A stretch of 64,000 nucleotides of DNA from Bacteroidales bacterium (GTDB lineage: Bacteria; Bacteroidota; Bacteroidia; Bacteroidales; Tenuifilaceae), in assembly GCA_020636835.1 (NCBI GenBank), contig JACJXC010000008.1:186001-250000 (forward strand), in the 5' to 3' direction. Below, piece after piece: positions 1-9,224 of the stretch (position 1 is its first letter; each line of letters starts with the position of its first letter). Made by a program: the position numbers and the translations under genes. The notes below the pieces were generated by a model. The model was not told where the DNA came from. It worked only from the letters and a program-made list of their open reading frames with translations, and did no database searches.

Positions 1-327
1 GTTTCCAATATGGCCGATGTTGCGGTTGAGGTTATGCACCGCAACGGCATCACCCCCGAGACTTTGGCTTGGCTTGTTCCCCATCAGGCTAACATGCGAA
101 TCATAGAGGCTACCGCTCAACGCATGGGTATTCGCAAGGAGCAGGTTATGATTAATATTCAGCGCTACGGTAATACCACCAGCGGTACTATCCCTCTTTG
201 TTTGTGGGAATGGGAATCGCAACTGAAAAAAGGAGATAATCTTATTATTGCAACTTTTGGTGCTGGTTTTACTTGGGGCGGTGTTTATGTGAAGTGGGCC
301 TATGATGGTTCAAAGTTTGCAAAGTAG
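1..327 (+). CDS. fabH: 3-oxoacyl-ACP synthase III (FabH), C-terminal part
   Basis: Only the last 108 codons are in the window; the frame is open to base 1, so the gene begins upstream and the ATG at 10 is internal. The fragment carries the second half of the KAS III active site: the catalytic histidine in VPHQAN (about residue 28 of the fragment) and the asparagine in RYGNTTSGT. FabH starts type II fatty acid synthesis by condensing acetyl-CoA with malonyl-ACP in the cytoplasm. The fragment ends at the usual C-terminal position of the family and is followed by a terminator. Specificity among FabH paralogues cannot be judged from this piece. Confidence 0.9.
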   Translation, partial: VSNMADVAVEVMHRNGITPETLAWLVPHQANMRIIEATAQRMGIRKEQVMINIQRYGNTTSGTIPLCLWEWESQLKKGDNLIIATFGAGFTWGGVYVKWAYDGSKFAK

Positions 328-346
328 TATTTGTATATATTTTACT

Positions 347-377
347 AATCCAGATCTTAACCGATCTGGATTTTTTA
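347..377 (+). terminator. Rho-independent terminator after fabH
   Basis: A 10-base inverted repeat (AATCCAGATC / GATCTGGATT) with a 6-base loop is followed directly by a T run, 20 bases after the fabH stop codon. Confidence 0.85.
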
Positions 378-516
378 TTTGTACTGCTTTGCAGAATGTT
401 AAGTAGGTTCTATTTTTTGTATTGATTAACTTGTCCTTCCGTGAGCAGTTTCTAACTTGTTGATTTTTTATGCTGTACTTTGTATCTCAAATACAATACT
501 GCCTATTATTAACTAA

Positions 517-547
517 CAAAAGGGTGTCGATATATGACACCCTTTTG
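517..547. terminator. Hairpin terminator at the end of the C1 peptidase gene
   Basis: A perfect 12-base inverted repeat (CAAAAGGGTGTC / GACACCCTTTTG) lies 34 bases past the stop of the leftward peptidase gene. The short T stretches sit inside the stem on both sides, so it is a probable terminator rather than a textbook one. Confidence 0.6.
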
Positions 548-580
548 CATTCTATTAGGTTCAATACTAATCGACTGATT

Positions 581-1738
581 CTACTTTACACCCAGCTTAT
601 CGGCGATTTCTTTGGGAAGGGCGTTTTTGTGAATCATTATCGCTATGGTTTTCATCCTAAAGAAGGGTTCCGATATGTATAGGTAGCCGCTGTGTATGCC
701 ATCGGTTCCCCAGCTGTTCTTGGTGAAAAAGTATGTTGTACCGTTTTGGTCAGTGGCTAGCCCAGTGATATGCATCAGGTGGTCGTCGGTTGAGGTCAGG
801 TTGTCGAAGTTTTCCTGACGGTTGGCTTGATTCACGCTCACCTCGGGTACTGGTCCTTCGAAGCTGAACAGCTTGGCTTTGCGATCCTTTTCCGAGAGGC
901 CAAGCCATCGCTCTTTATCGCTGCCGGCCATTTCGTCAACTTTATCTTGGGGTAAAACAGCAACTCCTTTGCCCCAAGCGAAACTCTTTTCGCTTACATC
1001 GCCATCCCAGCATACCGAGTAGCCATTCTGTAGCGCATTTTTTGTGATTTTAACCAAATCTTCCAGCGGAACATTGTAGTACATACGGTGTGCCCAGTTG
1101 TCGGGAATTTCGAGTATGAATTGTTCGTAAAATGGATGGTGGTTAAATGATGTTATCTCAATATATTCGTTGGGGTTGAACGGTACTTTTGCCAGTTCTG
1201 AATGTTCGGCGCTGGTGTAGGATCCCAGATAGGTGTCTACCACCGCTTTATAGCCATTAAGCCATGCTGTGCTCAGTTTTCTGTTGTGATTTTCCACCAC
1301 AGCGTCGAGGTAGCCTTTGAGAACAGCGGTTAGCTCGGAGTGAGCGTGCACATCGCTGCCGTAGTTCAGGCCGGGGTATTCCTTCTCCGCAACCATCCCG
1401 TGCTCGCGGATCACATCCATCACGTCGTGAGCTTGTCCTCCCTGTCCGAAGTTGTTATTCCCCTGAAACCGGACAAAGTTCAGCGCCTTGTTGGTGTATG
1501 CATGGCGTACAAAGAACATTTCGGCGATGTCGTATTCCGGTTGTCCCATCCGTAGCAGTTCAGTTTCGATAAATGAGGTGGTTGCAAAGCTCCAGCAAGT
1601 CCCGGTCCGTTGTTGGTTTTTTACCGAGGATGCTTTAATCTCCTTTTCGGCTTTAAACTTAAAGCCAGGCTCTTCTTGGGTAAACCCTTGTGTGGCGATT
1701 AGCAAAGCAGATGCCAGTAGAATGGTTAACTTGTTCAT
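581..1738 (-). CDS. Exported C1-family (papain/bleomycin-hydrolase-like) cysteine peptidase
   Basis: A 385-residue protein starting at the ATG at 1738; the frame is open further upstream but that extension has no coding character, whereas this start gives a good signal peptide (residues 1-20, cut after TQGFTQ). The catalytic cysteine is C48 in TGTCWSFA. The histidine is about H323 in LMHITGL and the asparagine about N341 in KNSWG, the order of clan CA papain-fold enzymes. Spacing and the DDHLMH context resemble the bleomycin hydrolase/PepC branch, but this one is secreted, as is usual for Bacteroidota homologues, so a role in extracytoplasmic peptide degradation is inferred. It is a single-gene unit with a hairpin downstream. 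Confidence 0.85.
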   Translation of the reverse strand: MNKLTILLASALLIATQGFTQEEPGFKFKAEKEIKASSVKNQQRTGTCWSFATTSFIETELLRMGQPEYDIAEMFFVRHAYTNKALNFVRFQGNNNFGQGGQAHDVMDVIREHGMVAEKEYPGLNYGSDVHAHSELTAVLKGYLDAVVENHNRKLSTAWLNGYKAVVDTYLGSYTSAEHSELAKVPFNPNEYIEITSFNHHPFYEQFILEIPDNWAHRMYYNVPLEDLVKITKNALQNGYSVCWDGDVSEKSFAWGKGVAVLPQDKVDEMAGSDKERWLGLSEKDRKAKLFSFEGPVPEVSVNQANRQENFDNLTSTDDHLMHITGLATDQNGTTYFFTKNSWGTDGIHSGYLYISEPFFRMKTIAIMIHKNALPKEIADKLGVK

Positions 1739-2295
1739 TGCTTTTGATTTATGTGTTAAGAATTGGTCTATTTGATTTTCTAATATAGTAAATATCAGGC
1801 ATAATTGTTTAAAAATTTCATAGATGAGATAAATTGTTGCTGGATGGTAATTTAAATCACTTGTATAAAACGTTCGATCAATTTTTTTTGCATATTTGTA
1901 TAGCAATACACACTTGGTTGTAAAATTATCCCTGAAAATCGATGCGCAGGGCGAAAATTTATTTGGCAATAGTTGCTTTTATTCTTTTGGCGAGGCGGTT
2001 CCTTTCGGCATCGTTGCTGCGTTTTTTGCGTCGAATTAAGCGGAAGTATAGGTTGCAGGTTTCTCTATTCAGTACCGGGGCTAATTGTTTTGCAAACTAT
2101 ACTTCTACTATTCTTGTTCTGTTTTTCAGTCCGTTGAGCCTGGGTTTACAGCTGGGCTATTTGGTGCGTTTCCTACGTATTTGATTCCTTTTTTCTTTTT
2201 TTAATGGCAGTCCCCGGTGTTTCTGGGTGTATTGCCGCCAGCATTATTTGTTCCTCGTAGTTAATCACTTTATCTATAAACTAATTTTTAATACC
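1739..2295. other. Intergenic region, no convincing gene
   Basis: This 557-base stretch separates the divergent peptidase and OmpP1 genes. The rightward frame from 1942 to 2184 (80 codons, very rich in arginine, leucine and phenylalanine) has no recognisable family and an amino-acid make-up typical of noncoding AT-rich DNA. Promoters for both flanking genes must lie here, but I could not find an exact TTTG/TAnnTTTG pair. Confidence 0.5.
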
Positions 2296-3666
2296 ATGAA
2301 GAAACTTTTATCTGTTTTTATGATGGGTTTAATTGGTTCGGTAACCCTTGCTGGGGGTATTGTAACCAATTCGAATCAGAGCGCCCAGTATATTCGCATG
2401 TTAGCTCGCGATGTATCAACCAGTATCGATGCAATATACTACAACCCTGCTGGGTTAACCCAACTGGCCGATGGTTTTTACGTTTCGCTGAGCAATCAGT
2501 CCATTTTTCAAAAGAAAACTATTGAAAACACTTACCCGTATTTAAATGAGAAGAAGTATGTTGGCGATATTGCCGTGCCAGCATACCCCGACGTTTACTT
2601 TGCGTATAAAAAAGATAAGTTTGCCATTGGATTTGGTTTTCAACCCAATGCTGGGGGCGGTTCCGCTAAGTATGATACAGGATTGCCTAGTTTTGAAATA
2701 CCCTACGCATCGCTTCCGGCAACCCTGTCTGATATGTATGGCGCTGGTTTTTGTTCCGAATATTCTGCCGATATACAGTTTAACGGTTCCAGTATTTTTT
2801 GGGGGGCACAATTGAACGCAAGTTATAAACTGTCTGATATTATTTCGGCATCGCTGGGTGGTCGGTTGGTCTTTGCCAAGAATACCTACGAGGGGCATAT
2901 ACGTAATGTGATGATAGACCCGAAGCATCCGGTAATAAATCCATCAGGAGGACTTATGTTGGCCAGTGACTTTTTTACAGCAGCTGGAAATGCTGCATAT
3001 GCTGCAATGACCTCGGATCAGGAGGTGGATGCAGAGCAAACTGGGGTTGGATATACCCCGATTATTGGGGTTAACCTGAATTTGGGAGAAAAACTCAACG
3101 TGGGGTTAAAGTATGAGTTTAGGACAAAACTTGAACTTGAAAATGAAACCCGGAAGGATATGGTAGTTCCTCAGTTTATTGATGGTGCTAAAATTCGGAA
3201 CGACATTCCCGCACTTCTTTCGGTAGGGGCAACCTTTAAAGTGCTGCCCGTACTGCGTGTAAGCGGCGGTTTACACTACTTTTTCGACAAGGATGCTACT
3301 ATTGAAAAAGCCCCGGGTGTTGCGAAGGATATCGACGGTAATATGTATGAATTTTCGTTGGGTGGCGAGTACGACATTACCGAAAAAATATTGGTTTCGG
3401 TTGGGTACCTTTACGCCCGGACTGGAGTGGGTCAGGGTTACCAGACCGATTTGAGCCATAGTTTAACGTCCAGTTCTGTGGGTTTTGGTGGGGAGTTTAA
3501 GGTTACAGAGAAACTTTCTCTCGACTTGGGGATGCTTTATACCATGTACACTTCCGACGCCAAAAACTCTTCCTATACATTGGCTACCGCACGTGTAGTG
3601 CCTTATAAGGAAACCTACAATCGAACAAATATCAACTTTTCATTCGGTGTTACTTACCATTTTTAG
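2296..3666 (+). CDS. OmpP1/FadL-family outer membrane transport protein
   Basis: A 456-residue protein starting at the ATG at 2296, which is followed at once by a signal peptide (MKKLLSVFMMGLIGSVTLAGG). The N-terminus of the mature protein has the FadL hallmark: a stretch on aberrant domain residues and YYNPAGLTQLADG, the NPAG signature of the family. The rest alternates short amphipathic strands and ends in a terminal aromatic residue (VTYHF), as expected for a 14-strand barrel. FadL proteins take up hydrophobic compounds such as long-chain fatty acids; the substrate here is unknown. A paralogue with the same signature lies at 18701-19999. Confidence 0.88.
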   Translation: MKKLLSVFMMGLIGSVTLAGGIVTNSNQSAQYIRMLARDVSTSIDAIYYNPAGLTQLADGFYVSLSNQSIFQKKTIENTYPYLNEKKYVGDIAVPAYPDVYFAYKKDKFAIGFGFQPNAGGGSAKYDTGLPSFEIPYASLPATLSDMYGAGFCSEYSADIQFNGSSIFWGAQLNASYKLSDIISASLGGRLVFAKNTYEGHIRNVMIDPKHPVINPSGGLMLASDFFTAAGNAAYAAMTSDQEVDAEQTGVGYTPIIGVNLNLGEKLNVGLKYEFRTKLELENETRKDMVVPQFIDGAKIRNDIPALLSVGATFKVLPVLRVSGGLHYFFDKDATIEKAPGVAKDIDGNMYEFSLGGEYDITEKILVSVGYLYARTGVGQGYQTDLSHSLTSSSVGFGGEFKVTEKLSLDLGMLYTMYTSDAKNSSYTLATARVVPYKETYNRTNINFSFGVTYHF

Positions 3667-3686
3667 TGTATAAATTGTTAACTTGG

Positions 3687-3716
3687 TCGGGGCTAGGGCG
3701 TTCTTAACCCCGATTT
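3687..3716 (+). terminator. Possible weak terminator between OmpP1 and the next gene
   Basis: TCGGGG and CCCCGA form a 6-base stem with a 15-base loop, followed by a short T/A stretch. It is short, so read-through into the gene at 3729 is likely. Confidence 0.35.
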
Positions 3717-3728
3717 ATATTTATCGAT

Positions 3729-4436
3729 ATGCGTAATCTGTTTTTCTTGTTAGTTCTTCTCTTGGCTTTTGCTGTTAGTGCTCATTGTCAGGTTAAAGTG
3801 GTGAGCCCTTTTGCCGCCGAACAATCGCACTTGGAACTCAACATCGATACGATCACTTTTTTTGACGATTCCACGGTATTCCGGTTAACTGTGGAGAATA
3901 AGCTCGATAAGGGTGGCTGGTTCTGTGCCGATCGGAGTATTTACGTGGAGATCCCAGGGACTGGGGCGAGATTCTATTTGCAAAAATCGCGCAGTATTCC
4001 AACTTGCCCGAATGCTCATAGTTTTTCGAGAAAAGGGGAGCGTTTGTCGTTTGCGTTAGTGTTTGCGGCTTTGCCCAAAAATTTACGAACTATCAACTTG
4101 GTTGAGGATTGTAATAACGCCTGTTTTTCTTTTAAAGGGGTTATACTTGATGCGAAGCTTAATGCCGATATTCGTACGTACAACCAGGGAATGGAGCATT
4201 ATACAGGCAATCGATTGCCTGACGCTATTGCCTGTTTTACCAAGGTGGTAACGAGTATTCCGGCCAACCCAATACATGTTTATGGATATTCCTTCTATCA
4301 CTTGGTGGTTATTCATCAGAATTTGAAGGATAGCGCACGGGCCGATTACTGGCTTAAGAGGCTGGAGCAATCCGAACTGCCCGATAAGCAGTATTTTATT
4401 GATGCTGTACGTAAGAATAAGCAGGGGCTGAAATAA
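3729..4436 (+). CDS. Exported protein with a C-terminal TPR-like region
   Basis: A 235-residue protein with a clear signal peptide (residues 1-20, ending AHC/Q; the cysteine at position 20 is followed by Q, not a convincing lipobox). Residues 22-140 look like a beta-rich domain with four cysteines (in WFCAD, PTCPN, EDCNN and ACFSF) that could pair in the periplasm. Residues 150-220 are helical with a tetratricopeptide-like pattern (IRTYNQGMEHYTG, PDAIACFTKVV). I do not recognise the family. It follows the OmpP1 gene by 62 bases in the same direction, so the two may be co-transcribed. Confidence 0.7.
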   Translation: MRNLFFLLVLLLAFAVSAHCQVKVVSPFAAEQSHLELNIDTITFFDDSTVFRLTVENKLDKGGWFCADRSIYVEIPGTGARFYLQKSRSIPTCPNAHSFSRKGERLSFALVFAALPKNLRTINLVEDCNNACFSFKGVILDAKLNADIRTYNQGMEHYTGNRLPDAIACFTKVVTSIPANPIHVYGYSFYHLVVIHQNLKDSARADYWLKRLEQSELPDKQYFIDAVRKNKQGLK

Positions 4437-4466
4437 AAAGAAACTCGACTAAAGTCGAGTTTCTTG
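4437..4466. terminator. Bidirectional terminator between convergent genes
   Basis: AAACTCGACT and AGTCGAGTTT form a 10-base stem with a 2-base loop, with A and T runs on the two sides. It sits exactly between the stop codons of two converging genes and can serve both. Confidence 0.75.
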
Positions 4467-4468
4467 GT

Positions 4469-6760
4469 TTAAAGGTGTGTGATATCTGTGGCAATCTTTA
4501 GAATTTTGTAAATCTCGCCGTGCTCGTCGTGTATTGGTGTGTATGTTTCGAGTAGAATGAACTTTTCATTCCGCATGTTTAAAGTGGTTTTCCGCTTCTT
4601 TATAATCCCTTTCTGAAGATCGCCCCAGAAATGGCTGTAATCATCCTTGTCGTGGTCGGACATAATTATGCCGTCGGTGTGGTGCATTCCAATGGCCTCC
4701 TCGCGCTTAATGCCCAGTAGTCGGAGGTATCCTTCGTTGATATTTGTTATAAAGCCACTGGTATCGTACTCCATAACAAACGATGAGGCGTTTAGCGCGT
4801 TAACCAAACCCTCCAACTCAAAGGTTTTTCGGGCTGCTTCCTCCTGGGTTGCTTGTAGTTCCTCCATGTTCTGTCGCATTTCCTCCTCCTGTGCAGCCAT
4901 CATTTCGGCCTGCTCCTTCGATTGCATGAACAGTTCGGAGGTAAGTGCATTTACCTTCACCGAGTGTAGGGTGGTTGCGATGCTCTTGGCCAACTCCTTG
5001 ATAAACCCGATTTCGTGATCTTGGAATTTTTTTAACGAGGCCAGCTCAATAACCCCCATAACCTTCTCCTCGGTGATGAGGGGAACTAAAAAGAGGAAGT
5101 TAGGATTTGTATCGCCAAGTCCCGAGGTGATGTGGATGTAATCCTGGGGTATTTCCGAGAGCATAACTACGTCGCGTTCGGCGGCGCATGCGCCAATAAG
5201 TCCTTCGGAGAAGTCGTACGATTGGTTGATGAACCGTTTCCGATCGTAGGCAAACGTTGCCACAAGGTTGAATGTTTTTCGGTTGGTCTCCTTGTCATCA
5301 TTCAGGATGAAAACCCCGCCTAACGATGCGTTGAGGTACCAAACCAGATTTTTGATTATTTCATCGCAAAGTAGGCTTAGGTTATCGTTGTTTTGGCGGA
5401 GAATATCGCCGAATCGGGCGAGACCCTCGTTAACCCATTTTTTCTTCTCCTCGTCGAGCTTGCGGAGTTCTTCCTCCTTGCGGGCTTGATGCAGGTTGTC
5501 GCGCATTTCAATTAGCGATTTGCCAAGTTGATCCTCGTTGCTGAGGAGTTCAACCCGAGCATCGAGGTTTCCAGAGCCAATTTCGCGAGCGAATTCGGTT
5601 TTGGCATTAATCCCCCTAATTGAATCCGATAGCGCATCGGCCATTGTGGCAATCTCGTCGCCAGTATTGAGTTTAATGGTCATACTGGTATCTATTTTCC
5701 CTTTGGCAACCTCCTGCAGTAGGGCTGTGATCCGCTTAATTGGATTGGTAATGGTTTTTGTAACGGTAAATGTGATGGCAATAAGAAGTAGTAAACCGAT
5801 AAGCCCGATAAGTATGCTCAAGTTGTAACTCTTGTTGGCTTCGGCCATAATTTCGTTGATTGGAACAACGATTCCAACTGCCCATGGGGTGTTGGTTTTT
5901 CCAACAATGATAGGCGCCACCGTGTAGTATATCCGTTCTCCTTTTTCGTTACTGCTGATAAAACTGAATGATTTCCCTTTTTGGATATTGTTAAGCGCAT
6001 CAAACTTCTCAATTAACGAGGGGTATATGTCGGCCAACTTTTTTTGGAACACCGCAGTGTCGGGGTGTGCAATAAATGTTCCCTCGTTCGATAGGAGGAA
6101 TGCGTAGCTGTTGGGGTAAGGCTTAATTTCCCCAACAAGTTTTTGAAACCTTGTGAGTACCAGGTCGGCACCAATAAGTCCTATAAACTTGCCGTTTTCG
6201 GTAAGGGGTGAGAATAGAGTGGTCATCATTTGTCCTCCCTGTAGCGCCGATGCGTAGGGCTCGGCAATGGATTCAACACCCACGCTCTTCATGTGTCCGT
6301 ATGTGGATGGATCGCCCGTAAGGCTTCGAATTTCGCGTTTCGAAGTAACAATGCCATCTCTTTTGTAAACTATGTAGAAATGCCGTCCATAGGGTTTGTC
6401 CCATTTAGGATCCAAGTTGCTCAACTCCCAGCTGTCCCAGTAGGCATCAATATGCGGGGTGGTGGGTAGTATTCTATTGTACATGGGGTAAATCAGATCT
6501 TGCCACTGGTTAAATGGGAGCTGTTTGTACTCCATAAATGCGCTGGCCAGTGTACGGGTAACTGCAAAATCCTGGTTAATCCATCCCTCAATGTTAAGGG
6601 CGTACTGCTTGGCGTAGCTGTCGGTGAGCTTAATGGATTGGTCGTAGGCAATCTTTCGCGCCGATGAACTGATGTAGAAGAATATGATTGCCAGGAGTAA
6701 AACGGCAACCCCCAGAATGTACACCAGAATCTTCTGCCTGATATTAAATTTTATGGTCAT
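4469..6760 (-). CDS. Membrane sensor: dCache, HAMP, GAF and PAS domains, no output domain
   Basis: A 763-residue protein. A first membrane segment (about 10-32) and a second (about 314-336) enclose a roughly 280-residue periplasmic region with the two-lobed Cache pattern (WDSWELSN, YIVYKRDG, FIAHPD). A HAMP domain follows (about 336-390), then a linker, a GAF domain (about 460-600), a coiled coil rich in E and Q (about 605-650) and a PAS domain (about 650-763) that ends in KIATDITHL. The stop codon comes right after the PAS domain, where a kinase, GGDEF or methyl-accepting domain would normally follow. It therefore senses but must signal through another protein, possibly the kinase encoded divergently next door. 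The ligand is unknown. Confidence 0.85.
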   Translation of the reverse strand: MTIKFNIRQKILVYILGVAVLLLAIIFFYISSSARKIAYDQSIKLTDSYAKQYALNIEGWINQDFAVTRTLASAFMEYKQLPFNQWQDLIYPMYNRILPTTPHIDAYWDSWELSNLDPKWDKPYGRHFYIVYKRDGIVTSKREIRSLTGDPSTYGHMKSVGVESIAEPYASALQGGQMMTTLFSPLTENGKFIGLIGADLVLTRFQKLVGEIKPYPNSYAFLLSNEGTFIAHPDTAVFQKKLADIYPSLIEKFDALNNIQKGKSFSFISSNEKGERIYYTVAPIIVGKTNTPWAVGIVVPINEIMAEANKSYNLSILIGLIGLLLLIAITFTVTKTITNPIKRITALLQEVAKGKIDTSMTIKLNTGDEIATMADALSDSIRGINAKTEFAREIGSGNLDARVELLSNEDQLGKSLIEMRDNLHQARKEEELRKLDEEKKKWVNEGLARFGDILRQNNDNLSLLCDEIIKNLVWYLNASLGGVFILNDDKETNRKTFNLVATFAYDRKRFINQSYDFSEGLIGACAAERDVVMLSEIPQDYIHITSGLGDTNPNFLFLVPLITEEKVMGVIELASLKKFQDHEIGFIKELAKSIATTLHSVKVNALTSELFMQSKEQAEMMAAQEEEMRQNMEELQATQEEAARKTFELEGLVNALNASSFVMEYDTSGFITNINEGYLRLLGIKREEAIGMHHTDGIIMSDHDKDDYSHFWGDLQKGIIKKRKTTLNMRNEKFILLETYTPIHDEHGEIYKILKIATDITHL

Positions 6761-6869
6761 AGCTCGTAAATCGGTTTAGCTTTACAATGAAGTCATAAAC
6801 TTAAGAAAATTCATACAAAATATGCACTCGGTTACTAACTTTTAGTTAATTCAATAAAAAATATTCGAA

Positions 6870-6904
6870 TTTGCGTCGTGATGTTATAATCCGTTGTATC
6901 TTTG
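6870..6904 (+). promoter_or_regulatory. Candidate promoter of the cNMP-binding histidine kinase gene
   Basis: TTTG (6870-6873) and TATCTTTG (6897-6904) fit the Bacteroidota -33/-7 consensus with a 23-base spacer, slightly long. A second TATCTTTG lies 10 bases further on (6907-6914). The start codon is at 6933. Confidence 0.45.
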
Positions 6905-6932
6905 AGTATCTTTGATATAATATAGCGATATT

Positions 6933-8141
6933 ATGCTGAACCAAAGCGATTCGGAAACCACTCAGAGGGTTCAAATACTTAGGTCGATCCTGCTCTTCAA
7001 AGAGGTTAGTGAGCCAGTATTGGAGAAGATGGCTCAGGGCTTGGTGGTGAAAAAACTGCTTGCCGACGATGTGCTTTTTAGTTGCGGCGACAGCGATTAT
7101 GCTTTATACATAGTGGTTGCCGGAAAGGTTAAGGCGCATGTGGGCGACCATGTTTTTGCGACCTTCTCGTCGCTTCAGTATTTTGGGGAGTACTCATTGC
7201 TCGACTCTTCGGTTCGTTCCACCACGGTAACGGCCCTTGAACCTACCCAACTTTTGCGTTTGGATCAGCAGCTTTTCTTCAATTTCTTGGATAGTATTCC
7301 ATCGCTTTCTAGAGCCATGCTAAAGGGTTTAGTTTGGCGGTTGCGCGATTACAATATTTTGGAGGCAGAGCTTACCCGCAAAAACCTTGAGATACGGATT
7401 CAGAAGGAGGAACTTGAGGTACAGAGGAAGGAGTTGGAGTCGCTTAACCAAACCAAGGATAAGTTTTTTGCAATTATTGCCCACGATTTGCGCAACCCGT
7501 TCAGCACCGTGTTGAACCTCTCGGAGTTGTTGGCCAAGGAGTTCGATAGTTTTGAGCCCGATAAGATGCAACTTTTCATCGAGCAGATCTATAAGTACTC
7601 CAACAATACCTTTAACTTGCTCGAGAATCTATTGCAATGGTCGCTACTACAAACTGGGCGCACCGTACTTAAAGCTAAACAGGGTAATATTGCCGATCTT
7701 ATCAATGAGAATATTGAGCTCTTGAGGGGCAATGCCCTGCAGAAAAATATCAATTTACGGTGGAGCAACCCAATGGCTTGCCATGCGTTTTATGATCAGA
7801 ACATGATAAACACCGTTATTCGGAATCTGATTACCAATGCCATCAAGTTTACTCCGCCCAATGGCGATATCGTTGTGGAAGTTTCCGACGGTACCGACTC
7901 TTTTACCATTGCCGTTTGCGATAATGGCGTGGGAATATCCGAGGACGATCAGTCTAATCTTTTCCGAATCGATACCAATCCTTCAACAATTGGTACCTCG
8001 CAGGAGCCTGGTACTGGCCTTGGTCTAATCCTGTGCAAGGAGTTTGTCGAGAAAAATGGTGGGGCTATTGGTTTGCACAGCCAGCTCGGTAAGGGCTCAA
8101 AATTTTACTTTACTGTTCCGAAACACGAGAGGATTCCGTAA
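6933..8141 (+). CDS. Soluble histidine kinase with N-terminal cyclic-nucleotide-binding domain
   Basis: A 402-residue cytoplasmic protein. Residues 18-140 form a cNMP-binding (CRP-like) beta-roll, with GDSDYALYIVVAGKVK early and FGEYSLLD in the phosphate-binding cassette position, although the usual RxA arginine pattern is weak. A coiled coil (142-175) leads to a HisKA domain with H184 in the motif IIAHDLRNPF, then a HATPase domain with the N box (N302), G1 (DNGVG, 330-334) and G2 (GTGLGL, 360-365). The stop overlaps the next start by one base (TAATG), so the kinase and the DUF1972 glycosyltransferase are translationally coupled. No response regulator is adjacent. Regulation of glycan synthesis is an inference from this coupling. 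Confidence 0.87.
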   Translation: MLNQSDSETTQRVQILRSILLFKEVSEPVLEKMAQGLVVKKLLADDVLFSCGDSDYALYIVVAGKVKAHVGDHVFATFSSLQYFGEYSLLDSSVRSTTVTALEPTQLLRLDQQLFFNFLDSIPSLSRAMLKGLVWRLRDYNILEAELTRKNLEIRIQKEELEVQRKELESLNQTKDKFFAIIAHDLRNPFSTVLNLSELLAKEFDSFEPDKMQLFIEQIYKYSNNTFNLLENLLQWSLLQTGRTVLKAKQGNIADLINENIELLRGNALQKNINLRWSNPMACHAFYDQNMINTVIRNLITNAIKFTPPNGDIVVEVSDGTDSFTIAVCDNGVGISEDDQSNLFRIDTNPSTIGTSQEPGTGLGLILCKEFVEKNGGAIGLHSQLGKGSKFYFTVPKHERIP

Positions 8142-9220
8142 TGCGTATTGCAATTCTTGGAACGCGTGGGATTCCCAATAGGTACGGTGGTTTTGAACGG
8201 TTTGCCGAGGTGGTGTCGGTTCTGTTTGCTGAGCAGGGGCATACGGTTTACGTTCTCTCGCCAGGCCGCAGTTCAACTTTTAATGGTGTTAACGTAGTAT
8301 CAATTAGTGTTCCTCGATGGCTCCCAGCAAACTTCCAAACGTTGATTTACGATTTGCGATCGCTCATTTGGGCTTCCCAAAACAATGTTGATATTGTGCT
8401 GGAGTGTGGCTACTCATTTGCTTTCTGGCTGTTCCTTTTCCCCAAATCATTTCGTAGGCGCGTGATTACCAACCCCGACGGGCTTGAGTTTAATCGAAAA
8501 AAATGGAATCTAGCCATTAAGTTGTTTTTGCGATTGTGCGAGTATGGCGCTGTGAAACTTTCTGCTAGAATTGTTTGCGATAATCCGGAGTTGGTTGGTT
8601 ACTATACTAATCGTTTCGATGTGAACCCTCAGGTTATTCCGTACGGCGCTTTTCTTGTTGAGATGGCTCCTGATAAATCGCTCTTGCAGAATTATGGCAT
8701 TGCTGGCGATTACTACCTAATGGTTACCCGTATTACCCCGGAGAACAGTATTGGCTTAATTCTCGATTGCTTTAGTAAAACCGAACGGCAACTGATTGTT
8801 GTTGGCAATTACAAAAATAAGTATGGGCACTATTGCCGGAAACGGTACGCGGGTAGCCCTAATATTAAATTCTTAGGGGGAATATATAATCAGGACGATC
8901 TGAATGCGCTTAGGTTTTATTCCAAAGCGTATATCCATGGGCACAGTGTTGGCGGTACAAACCCCTCGCTGCTCGAGGCCATGGCCTGCGGTTGCTTTGT
9001 GATTGCTCACGATAATCCCTTTAATCGTTACGCAATGGTGAATTGCGGACTATACTTCGGGACTCCCCATGATTTTATGAGCCAGTTGAGCCATATTGAT
9101 GCAATGCCGCAATGTGCCATTGATGACACAAAACGGTTCTTCCAATCGCGTATCCACTCCGATTTTAATTGGAATACCATTGCTGAAAAGTATTTAGAGG
9201 TATTCGCCGCGTTGCAATAG
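8141..9220 (+). CDS. DUF1972 family glycosyltransferase (GT4-like)
   Basis: A 359-residue protein beginning with the DUF1972 signature ILGTRGIPNRYGGFE and ending with a GT-B C-terminal domain. The sugar-nucleotide-binding part is recognisable at GHSVGGTNPSLLEAMACG (about residues 267-284), which corresponds to the GT4 EX7E region with the first glutamate replaced by glycine or serine. Relatives are often rhamnosyl- or similar transferases in exopolysaccharide and O-antigen assembly, acting at the cytoplasmic face of the membrane. It is translationally coupled to the preceding histidine kinase and converges with the next glycosyltransferase, leaving four bases between the stops. Confidence 0.85.
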   Translation: MRIAILGTRGIPNRYGGFERFAEVVSVLFAEQGHTVYVLSPGRSSTFNGVNVVSISVPRWLPANFQTLIYDLRSLIWASQNNVDIVLECGYSFAFWLFLFPKSFRRRVITNPDGLEFNRKKWNLAIKLFLRLCEYGAVKLSARIVCDNPELVGYYTNRFDVNPQVIPYGAFLVEMAPDKSLLQNYGIAGDYYLMVTRITPENSIGLILDCFSKTERQLIVVGNYKNKYGHYCRKRYAGSPNIKFLGGIYNQDDLNALRFYSKAYIHGHSVGGTNPSLLEAMACGCFVIAHDNPFNRYAMVNCGLYFGTPHDFMSQLSHIDAMPQCAIDDTKRFFQSRIHSDFNWNTIAEKYLEVFAALQ

Positions 9221-9224
9221 GACG

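Noticed and set aside
1942..2184. 80-codon rightward frame between the peptidase and OmpP1 genes
   Set aside because: Dominated by arginine, leucine and phenylalanine, with no domain, leader or start context that suggests translation.
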